In this document: positions 1 to 5,053 of the stretch, piece after piece
How the letters are laid out: each line of letters starts with the position of its first letter
Position numbering within the stretch: the stretch's first letter is position 1
NCBI GenBank assembly: GCA_002692605.1
Contig: NZLE01000043.1
Location: 4,191 to 9,329, forward strand
Length of the DNA: 5,139 bases
From: Opitutia bacterium
GTDB taxonomy: Bacteria; Verrucomicrobiota; Verrucomicrobiia; Opitutales; Seribacteraceae
Reading direction: 5' to 3'
Position numbers and translations under genes: made by a program
Notes under the pieces: model-generated
Told to the model about the DNA's origin: nothing
Database searches by the model: none
What the model saw: only the letters and a program-made list of their open reading frames with translations

Positions 1-274
1 GGACTTTGACCAAAACCAATTCCCTTCCCACCGCCTCATCCCCGACGTAATTTTCCACTTTAATCACGTCAATGAGTTTGTCGAGTTGCTTGACGCACTG
101 ATCCAAGGCTTTCTCGTCGCCGTTAAGGCTTACGGTGATACGCGAACGACCTTCCTCGTGAGTAGGTCCGACGTTGAGTGTGTCTATGTTGAAACCACGA
201 CCGCTGAACAAACCTGCTATTCTAGCCAAGACACCAAACTTGTTTTCTACAAGAACGGAAATTATGTGACGCAT
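1..274 (-). CDS. ilvN: Acetolactate synthase small (regulatory) subunit, 3' end beyond window
   Basis: This is the regulatory subunit of acetolactate (acetohydroxyacid) synthase, the cytoplasmic enzyme that opens valine, leucine and isoleucine synthesis. The frame reads from an ATG at 274 to the window edge, giving 91 residues of a protein usually about 160-180 long. It begins MRHIISVLVENKFGVLARIA and continues GLFSGRGFNIDTLNVGPTHE, the standard ACT domain of the IlvN/IlvH family. N11, G14 and N29 sit at the positions that form the valine site in E. coli IlvH (family knowledge), so feedback inhibition by valine looks intact. The ATG is chosen because the family begins exactly there; no Shine-Dalgarno sequence precedes it. 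The start lies 21 bases after the CCA end of tRNA-Val on the same strand, which suggests a shared transcript. The catalytic subunit gene is not in the window. The symbol ilvH would serve equally well. Confidence 0.95.
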   Translation of the reverse strand, partial: MRHIISVLVENKFGVLARIAGLFSGRGFNIDTLNVGPTHEEGRSRITVSLNGDEKALDQCVKQLDKLIDVIKVENYVGDEAVGRELVLVKV

Positions 275-295
275 GGTGTGATGGTAATCTGAGGA

Positions 296-372
296 TGGTG
301 GACGGCACAGGATTCGAACCTGTGACCTACTGGGTGTAAACCAGTCGCTCTAACCAACTGAGCTAGCCGTCC
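296..372 (-). tRNA. tRNA-Val (anticodon UAC), CCA encoded
   Basis: A complete 77-nt cloverleaf can be read on the minus strand. The acceptor stem GGACGGC pairs with GCCGTCC, the D stem is GCTC/GAGC, and the anticodon stem ACTGG/CCAGT encloses loop TTTACAC with anticodon TAC. The T stem ACAGG/CCTGT encloses TTCGAAT. Discriminator A is followed by an encoded CCA at 296-298. Anticodon UAC reads valine codons (GUA, and by wobble others). It lies immediately upstream of ilvN in the same orientation, 21 bases from the ilvN start. No terminator fits in that gap, so the tRNA is likely processed from a tRNA-ilvN precursor. Confidence 0.97.
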
Positions 373-397
373 GGATTTTAAATGAGGGAAACGCAAG

Positions 398-425
398 ATA
401 ATAGGGCAACTGCAAAAGGAAGCAA
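398..425 (-). promoter_or_regulatory. Possible promoter for tRNA-Val (and ilvN)
   Basis: On the minus strand, TTGCTT (420-425) and TATTAT (398-403) are separated by 16 bases. The -10 matches the sigma-70 consensus at five of six positions, while the -35 matches at only three. It lies in the gap between the end of the secreted-protein gene (433) and the tRNA 5' end (372), and would give a leader of about 20 bases before the mature tRNA. This is a consensus match by eye only. Confidence 0.35.
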
Positions 426-432
426 GCGATAA

Positions 433-1251
433 TCACTTGGAAGGGGCAACCTCCACTCGAATCTTTTTCGGACCTAGGATAGGTTTGGGAGCGGACTTGA
501 AATTCTTCTTGGAGGCTCCACCGGATGATTCTTGCGTATTGGGAAGGACTCGACCCCCGTTCGAAGATTTTTTAATTTGCGTAGGTCCCATCCAATAAGA
601 GGAGGCGGAAGGGTTTGCGGCAGGAGTCAGCTTGCTCTGCGTCCCTTGCGTCTGCGAAGGCCCAACGCTCTTTAGCTTGTTAGCCTGTTGCGAACCTGCT
701 GCGCCTGCCCGCTGCACGGGAAAACCCGGCTCGCTGGACCTACCTTTCCTGAACTGAAAACGATTAATGTCGCGGAGGGAAAGGTTGTTCACCTTATTCA
801 TCCAATCATCCACCCGCTTGTCCAGTTTTGCATAATAGGCATCTCTGAATTCAACCGCCGAGGAAGCGGGAGCAGGTTCCTGAAAGGAGTCTCCGGAAAC
901 GCGATCCTGGTTTTCTTGAGCAATTCGATCGTTCAAGGGCAACGCAATTGGAATTTGCGCAAAGCCAATCCTTTCGTCTCCTCTGTTTTTCGTACCATTC
1001 ATGGGAAACCTTTTGGATCCGAAGGATGAAAATTTGCTTGGCCATTGCTCCACTCGAATCCTTTGGCTCGAAAGGGCATTCAACCGCGAACCTGAAAAAA
1101 GAAATCCGGAGTTTGAATTCATTTTTCCATCCATACGCCATACTCGCTTGGTGAAATCATTGGCTTTTTGCTGAGCAATGGCAAATTGGTTGCTGACGAT
1201 CAAACAAATGACCAGCAATAAGGATTGCCTCGACTTTACGAACTCGAACAT
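433..1251 (-). CDS. Secreted basic low-complexity protein, unknown function
   Basis: I do not recognise a function. From the ATG at 1251 the product has 272 residues. A basic start (MFEFVKSRQS) is followed by a hydrophobic stretch at about 11-26 ending in A-I-A before QQ, which reads as a Sec signal peptide cleaved near residue 26. The most structured part is about 135-170, with motifs YYAKLDKRVDDW and NNLSLRDINRFQFRKG. I have the impression that this core recurs in hypothetical proteins of Opitutae-type bacteria. After that, roughly 170-272 is rich in S, G, Q, P and K and has a basic tail, so it is probably disordered. There are no cysteines in the mature part and no enzyme motif. The frame is also open upstream to a GTG at 1302, but the ATG puts the signal peptide at the N terminus and leaves room for the divergent thyA leader. 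No ribosome binding site is visible at either start. The tRNA follows on the same strand, but a separate promoter for it is plausible. Confidence 0.75.
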   Translation of the reverse strand: MFEFVKSRQSLLLVICLIVSNQFAIAQQKANDFTKRVWRMDGKMNSNSGFLFSGSRLNALSSQRIRVEQWPSKFSSFGSKRFPMNGTKNRGDERIGFAQIPIALPLNDRIAQENQDRVSGDSFQEPAPASSAVEFRDAYYAKLDKRVDDWMNKVNNLSLRDINRFQFRKGRSSEPGFPVQRAGAAGSQQANKLKSVGPSQTQGTQSKLTPAANPSASSYWMGPTQIKKSSNGGRVLPNTQESSGGASKKNFKSAPKPILGPKKIRVEVAPSK

Positions 1252-1258
1252 GAATAAC

Positions 1259-1288
1259 AATATAATGAATTTTTTACCGAACTGGCAA
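1259..1288 (-). promoter_or_regulatory. Possible promoter of the secreted-protein gene
   Basis: On the minus strand TTGCCA (1283-1288, five of six bases of TTGACA) and TATATT (1259-1264, five of six bases of TATAAT) are 18 bases apart. Transcription would begin near 1252, right at the ATG at 1251, implying a leaderless or nearly leaderless message. If the true start were the GTG at 1302, this promoter would lie inside the gene and could not serve it. Confidence 0.35.
1261..1266 (+). promoter_or_regulatory. Possible -10 element for thyA-folA
   Basis: A perfect TATAAT lies 42 bases upstream of the thyA ATG, which would place the transcript start near 1273 and give a leader of about 35 bases. 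No good -35 is seen at normal spacing; the best is TTTACG at 1235-1240, four of six matches with an over-long 20-base spacer. It overlaps the candidate -10 of the divergent gene, so the two promoters may compete. Confidence 0.4.
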
Positions 1289-1308
1289 GTGCGATGCACC
1301 ACTAGCGA

Positions 1309-2103
1309 ATGAAGACTTATCAGGACTTACTTAAACGCGTTTTGGAAAATGGGACCTACCGGGATGACCGAACGGGCACGGGCACTTGGTCCGTCTTCGG
1401 AGAACAGGCCCGCTTCAGCTTGGACTCAGGCTTTCCGTTGCTCACCACGAAAAAACTACATTTGCGGTCGATTATTCACGAATTGCTTTGGTTTCTGAAA
1501 GGCGACACAAACATCGGCTATCTGAACGAAAACAAAGTTTCCATTTGGGATGAGTGGGCAGACGAGAAAGGCAACTTGGGAAGAGTCTACGGGGCTCAAT
1601 GGACGGATTGGCGAAAACCGGACGGAGGGGCGGTAAACCAAATAGCTCAGGTCATCCGGTCGATCAAAGAAAACCCAGACAGTCGAAGACATTTGGTATG
1701 CGCATGGAACCCAGGTGAGATTCATCTCATGGCCTTGCCTCCTTGCCATGCTCTCTTTCAATTTTACGTGGCCGATGGAAAACTGAGTTGTCAACTTTAC
1801 CAGAGGAGTGCGGATCTTTTCCTAGGAGTGCCCTTCAATATCGCATCTTATGCTCTTTTGACCATGATGATTGCCAAGATAACCAACCTGCAAGCCTACG
1901 AATTCGTTCATACTTTCGGTGACCTTCATCTCTATGCAAACCATTTGGAACAGGCCAAGTTGCAACTTGAGCGCGAGCCGCGCCCCTCACCGAGAATGAG
2001 AATCGTCGGGAATCAGCGAGAGATTACGGACTTCAAATACGAAGATTTCGAACTTTCGGAATACAATCCCCATCCCGCAATCAAGGCCCCGATTTCCGTA
2101 TAG
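1309..2103 (+). CDS. thyA: Thymidylate synthase (folate-dependent)
   Basis: This cytoplasmic enzyme methylates dUMP to dTMP using 5,10-methylene-tetrahydrofolate, releasing dihydrofolate. The 264-residue product is the same length as E. coli ThyA, and the key residues fall at the same numbers. They are R21 in DDRTGTGT, E58 and W80, the R126-R127 pair contributed across the dimer, the nucleophile C146 in PPCHALFQFY, R166 and D169 in YQRSADLFLG, N177 in VPFN, and H207/Y209 in GDLHLY. Nothing essential is missing and the C terminus (APISV) is typical. The ATG at 1309 is fixed by the family's MK-x-Y start; no Shine-Dalgarno sequence is visible upstream. The last base of the TAG stop is the first base of the folA start, so the two genes form one translationally coupled unit. 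The presence of thyA plus folA argues against dependence on flavin-dependent ThyX. Confidence 0.98.
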   Translation: MKTYQDLLKRVLENGTYRDDRTGTGTWSVFGEQARFSLDSGFPLLTTKKLHLRSIIHELLWFLKGDTNIGYLNENKVSIWDEWADEKGNLGRVYGAQWTDWRKPDGGAVNQIAQVIRSIKENPDSRRHLVCAWNPGEIHLMALPPCHALFQFYVADGKLSCQLYQRSADLFLGVPFNIASYALLTMMIAKITNLQAYEFVHTFGDLHLYANHLEQAKLQLEREPRPSPRMRIVGNQREITDFKYEDFELSEYNPHPAIKAPISV

Positions 2104-2573
2104 TGACCAAGGTCAACTGCAAAGCGATCGTAGCGGTTTCCCAAAACGGAGTCATCGGAAAGGACGGAGATCTGCCTTGGAGATTATCCGGCGATCTCAA
2201 GTGGTTCAAGAAAATCACAATGGGACATACGCTGATCATGGGAAGAAAGACTTGGGACTCACTGCCGGGAGCCTTGCCCGGACGAGAAAATTGGGTACTG
2301 AGTCGTTCGATGCAAACCACCTCAGGTGTCCGTGTCTTCGATAATTTCGAGAGCGTTTTGCAAAAGGCATCCGGCAAAACACTTTTCATAATCGGCGGAG
2401 GCGAAGTCTACCGTCAAACCCTTTCATTTTGCAAAGAACTCTTTGTGACCGAAGTGCAGAGAACCATCGATCACGGAGATGCTTTTTTTCCAAAGTTCCG
2501 GCATCTTTACGACGCCGTGGAAACCTTGGATGAAAACAATGAATTCATCCTCAGAAGATGGATCGCGAAATAA
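2103..2573 (+). CDS. folA: Dihydrofolate reductase
   Basis: It reduces dihydrofolate to tetrahydrofolate with NADPH and so regenerates the cofactor spent by ThyA. The 156-residue product is of normal length (E. coli FolA is 159). Visible family motifs are VSQNGVIGKDGDLPW (Met20-loop region), the catalytic acid D31 in LSGDLKWFK (E. coli D27), MGRKTWDSL at 46-54 for NADPH binding, R61 in LPGRENWVLS (E. coli R57, which holds the folate glutamate), FIIGGGEVY at 94-102, and T115 in LFVTEV (E. coli T113). The start is a GTG at 2103 that shares its first base with the thyA TAG stop. No other in-frame start fits before the first conserved strand, so start-stop coupling is the likely initiation route. 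The TAA stop touches the stop of the convergent membrane-protein gene with no base between. Confidence 0.97.
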   Translation: MTKVNCKAIVAVSQNGVIGKDGDLPWRLSGDLKWFKKITMGHTLIMGRKTWDSLPGALPGRENWVLSRSMQTTSGVRVFDNFESVLQKASGKTLFIIGGGEVYRQTLSFCKELFVTEVQRTIDHGDAFFPKFRHLYDAVETLDENNEFILRRWIAK

Positions 2574-3176
2574 TCAGTAGTAAGGGCGTAACAAATAGTA
2601 TACCACAGGCCCCGTCATCGCAACGTAGAGCCAGATGGGAAAGATGCGCCGAGCCAATTTACGATGTTTTTGAAATTGGTTGGTGAGCGCGTAGAGCGCA
2701 GTCAAAAGAATAAAGGGAAAGCTAAGCGCGGCCAGAATGACGTGAGTTATGAGTATGAAAAGATAAACCGAACGCATCGTACCCACATCCATTTTCTCCG
2801 CTTCACTGAGATGTCCATCCCTATCCAAGTCGCCAAAGATCGTCGCCGGCGTTGTGAAATGATAAACCACATAGGAAAGAAGAAAGATCAAGGAACATAC
2901 GAGCGCCGCATAGATCATGTTTCTATGACGAACCACGTGCCCTTTGCCGATGGCTTGGACCGCAGCAATCAGGAAGAGAGCCGCGAAGGTATTGAGGACC
3001 GCATGGAATGCGGGAAGATAACTCAGATCGAGGTGATCGGGAATGGGAATCTTAACCTCTCGCATAAGCGCCACCAAGCCAAGAACCGCAAAGGAAACGA
3101 CCCAAACCACCCAGGTCAGTTTTTTCGCAAGATTCAGATCGGCTTGACGATTGCGGAATTGATCAAGTTCACTCAT
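2574..3176 (-). CDS. DUF420 membrane protein (CtaM-like) with an EF-hand loop
   Basis: This 200-residue inner-membrane protein matches the DUF420 family, whose firmicute member CtaM/YozB is needed for haem-copper oxidase maturation (established for that member only). Five membrane segments are likely at about 21-38, 53-75, 86-106, 135-162 and 178-195. Family histidines are seen at H58 (FHAVLN), H84 (RHRN), H106 (YHF), H145 (THVILAA) and H171 (KHRKLARR), and the end PIWLYVAMTG is typical. Basic residues place the N terminus and the KGHVVRHR and KHRKLARR loops in the cytoplasm, so the loop between segments 3 and 4 should face the periplasm. That loop contains DLDRDGHLSEAE (116-127), a perfect EF-hand calcium loop. 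The ATG at 3176 is preferred to one at 3218, because it lies one base after the stop of the upstream gene; the earlier start would overlap that gene by 41 bases. Its role in oxidase assembly here is inferred from the neighbouring Sco gene. Confidence 0.88.
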   Translation of the reverse strand: MSELDQFRNRQADLNLAKKLTWVVWVVSFAVLGLVALMREVKIPIPDHLDLSYLPAFHAVLNTFAALFLIAAVQAIGKGHVVRHRNMIYAALVCSLIFLLSYVVYHFTTPATIFGDLDRDGHLSEAEKMDVGTMRSVYLFILITHVILAALSFPFILLTALYALTNQFQKHRKLARRIFPIWLYVAMTGPVVYYLLRPYY

Positions 3177-3177
3177 T

Positions 3178-4095
3178 TCAAATTCCAATCTCGAGATCAA
3201 ATGGAACGAAGGTTTCAAGGTCGCTTCCCTGTAATTTGAGTTGAGCCCACAAACGAAATCTTCCTTCTTGAGGTGGCAAGAAATTGAAAGTCAGTTCTCC
3301 TGCTTGCAAATCATCCCTTTTGGGGGGAAGAGGATTCTCAAGAGGATGAAGATGGGCGAATCCATTAAGATCCTGATCAAAGGCGACCATATGAGCGAAA
3401 GCCCCCATTACGGGACTTAAGGTAGTTAACTTGCCCGATTCATCCGTCACTCGAAGCCTGAGATTAACGGAGGGATCCGAGGCATCCGCATCGTTGCTTA
3501 GAATTGCCAATTCGAAAAGGTTCTCACCCAACTTCCTGACCAGAGGGTGTTTAACAGCGGTGGAGTGCTCGTCCGAGCGAGATTTTCCGGAGACCTCGAA
3601 CGAGGATTTCAATAAGACCCTTCTGGGACTTCTCACCGGAATGAAGTCAAGGAATACAACGTATTTCCCGGGCTTTCGGGGAGTAAGTTCGAAATTCCAG
3701 ACCCCATCGTAAAGGGAATCGGCCGTAGGGTGATGATGCTGGTAGTCGGATAAGGACTCATCCACCGCCAGAAGATGAATTTTCTGAGTGTGGCTCAAGG
3801 CGACGTCACTCGCATTCAAAGGTGAACCGTCAAATTGACGAAGATTCATTTCAAAGCGACAGGGTTTCCCTAAAACCGGCTCGTCGAGAGCCCTAAAGTC
3901 CAATTTCAAAGGCCATTTGCGAGTGGAAAGGTCGACGAAACCCGAATCGCCGGAACCGCAATAATCCAAAGCTCCGTCTTCGTTGTAAGTTTCTTCATGC
4001 AAAAATTCGCAGGGTTCGACGGGCAGGGATCTCATACCCAGGTAAAGTCCGAAGAATGGCAAGGACAGCATGCAGCTCTTTAGGTATAGGTTCAT
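3178..4095 (-). CDS. Periplasmic protein with two H-x12-H-x-H-P repeats
   Basis: I cannot name this 305-residue protein. It resembles exported proteins of several phyla that carry two beta-rich modules with a conserved histidine-proline motif, often near copper genes (recollection, not a search). Residues about 7-21 are hydrophobic after K6 and act as a signal peptide or anchor. The N-terminal region has cysteines C29 and C46 and is acidic. Module one has H107 in KIHLLAVD, then H120/H122 in YQHHHP, followed by GVWNFELTPRKPGKYVVFLD. Module two has H235 in GAFAHMVAFD, then H248/H250 in FAHLHP, followed by GELTFNFLPPQEGRFRLWAQ. The histidine spacing is identical in both, indicating an internal duplication. 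The six histidines could bind metal or be structural. The start is 25 bases after the Sco stop and the stop is one base before the DUF420 ATG, so all three are one operon. No Shine-Dalgarno sequence is visible. Confidence 0.82.
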   Translation of the reverse strand: MNLYLKSCMLSLPFFGLYLGMRSLPVEPCEFLHEETYNEDGALDYCGSGDSGFVDLSTRKWPLKLDFRALDEPVLGKPCRFEMNLRQFDGSPLNASDVALSHTQKIHLLAVDESLSDYQHHHPTADSLYDGVWNFELTPRKPGKYVVFLDFIPVRSPRRVLLKSSFEVSGKSRSDEHSTAVKHPLVRKLGENLFELAILSNDADASDPSVNLRLRVTDESGKLTTLSPVMGAFAHMVAFDQDLNGFAHLHPLENPLPPKRDDLQAGELTFNFLPPQEGRFRLWAQLKLQGSDLETFVPFDLEIGI

Positions 4096-4120
4096 GGAAA
4101 GATTAGGGATACTGAATCAA

Positions 4121-5047
4121 TCAACTCGACTCAGGATCAAGGCGAGACAAAAAATCCTCAGCAGACCAACTCGGACCGGGAACTTGATAGGTAATCTGCC
4201 TCCTTCCATTGATGATTAACGTTCTCATCGTGTGATCCAAGGGTTGGTTCTCCTGACTCTTTCTTAAGATGCCGAATTGATGGACCAAATCATCAATGAC
4301 AGACTTGCCTGCGGTACCCAATTTGAAAGTTTTTTCATCCAAGTTGTATGCCCTCGCATAGGATTTTAAAACGCCTGGTGAGTCAAATTCAGGATCGAGG
4401 GTAATGGACAAAAACTTTACGAAAGGCACACCTGTTTTAGCTACAAGATCTTGTAATTTCTTCATTTTGGTTGTGGCAGCAGGACACATCTTGGCGACCG
4501 AACAGCGTGTAAAGATAAAGTTCAAAACTGTGACGGAGCCGTCAAAATACTCGCTGGTTATGATTTCCCCGTTTTGATCATAAAGCGCAAAAGGTGGCAC
4601 GAAATCTCCAACCATTCGGATCATCTTATCTCCCATGCTCAGGGTGTCCCGTCGGAGAAGACGATTTACGTTGTTCAGCCTAATACGGTCAGAGCGGTTA
4701 TCAGGCCAAGCATGATTGAGCAAAAAGGATTTCCCCAAAACGGTCGTAAAAGTCTCTTGGGCTTTGGCTCTGAAAACACTTGGTGGGTTCAAAAAAGACA
4801 AATCACCAGGCTGAGCATGAAAATCCATTGTTTTGGTTACATTTTTGGGAAACAAATCACTAAGCAGTCGCCCTGCCGAAAGAACTTCCACTGAAATCAG
4901 ACTTTTATTTAAGTCGGTGGAAACGACTCGTCCTCTTATCTCATCATCCGCCAAGTCGTTTGGACTTTTAGCCCGATGAGAATCCGAGCAGCCCCCCACA
5001 ATTAGAGACGCAAGAAACGCAGAAGTTATGATTGAGAACTGAGGCAT
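4121..5047 (-). CDS. Sco1/SenC-type copper chaperone, probable lipoprotein
   Basis: Sco proteins are periplasmic thioredoxin-fold copper carriers that load or reduce the CuA site of cytochrome c oxidase. The 308-residue product has a hydrophobic N terminus ending LIVGGC (C20), a plausible lipobox, although the n-region has no lysine or arginine. The Sco domain spans about 145-305: VGDFVPPFALYDQNGE, then LNFIFTRCSVAKMCP with C182 and C188, ITLDPEFDSPGVLKSYA, and H272 in DHTMRTLIING as the third copper ligand. The cysteines are C-x5-C rather than the usual C-x3-C, a variant I associate with verrucomicrobial and planctomycetal proteins. Residues about 36-100 (GRVVSTDLNKSLISVEV ... TMDF) resemble a CusF-like copper-binding domain, but without its usual histidine/methionine ligands. 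A TAA stop in frame two codons before the ATG at 5047 fixes the frame's upstream limit. It is the first complete gene of the copper/oxidase cluster. Confidence 0.92.
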   Translation of the reverse strand: MPQFSIITSAFLASLIVGGCSDSHRAKSPNDLADDEIRGRVVSTDLNKSLISVEVLSAGRLLSDLFPKNVTKTMDFHAQPGDLSFLNPPSVFRAKAQETFTTVLGKSFLLNHAWPDNRSDRIRLNNVNRLLRRDTLSMGDKMIRMVGDFVPPFALYDQNGEIITSEYFDGSVTVLNFIFTRCSVAKMCPAATTKMKKLQDLVAKTGVPFVKFLSITLDPEFDSPGVLKSYARAYNLDEKTFKLGTAGKSVIDDLVHQFGILRKSQENQPLDHTMRTLIINGRRQITYQVPGPSWSAEDFLSRLDPESS

Positions 5048-5053
5048 TGTTGG

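Noticed and set aside
86..292. Plus-strand open frame of 68 codons opposite ilvN
   Set aside because: It is antisense to a clearly conserved ACT domain and its translation has no recognisable features.
296..372. tRNA gene as an integration (att) site
   Set aside because: There is no integrase, no duplicated tRNA 3' end and only ordinary genes on both sides.
688..1154. Plus-strand frames (688-1029, 948-1154) and a minus-strand frame (851-1141) within the secreted-protein gene
   Set aside because: They overlap the longer frame that has a signal peptide and a coherent core; the alternative products are compositionally random.
1252..1302. GTG start at 1302 for the secreted protein
   Set aside because: It would bury the signal peptide behind 17 extra residues and leave only six bases to the divergent thyA start; the ATG at 1251 fits better, though this is not proven.
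1456..1794. Minus-strand frame inside thyA
   Set aside because: It is the complement of fully conserved ThyA sequence.
2081..2389. Minus-strand frame across the thyA-folA junction
   Set aside because: It is the complement of two conserved genes, with no independent signal.
2664..3239. 191-codon plus-strand frame opposite the DUF420 gene
   Set aside because: Its very basic, repeat-free translation is what the complement of a hydrophobic membrane gene gives; the DUF420 frame has clear family motifs.
3431..3712. Plus-strand frame opposite the histidine-repeat gene
   Set aside because: It is a shadow of the minus-strand gene with the repeated motif; no motif or start signal.
4096..4120. Possible terminator or separate promoter between sco and the histidine-repeat gene
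   Set aside because: The 25-base gap shows no hairpin, T-run or promoter hexamers; an operon is simpler.
4574..4894. Plus-strand frame opposite the Sco gene
   Set aside because: It is a shadow of the Sco reading frame, with no recognisable content.
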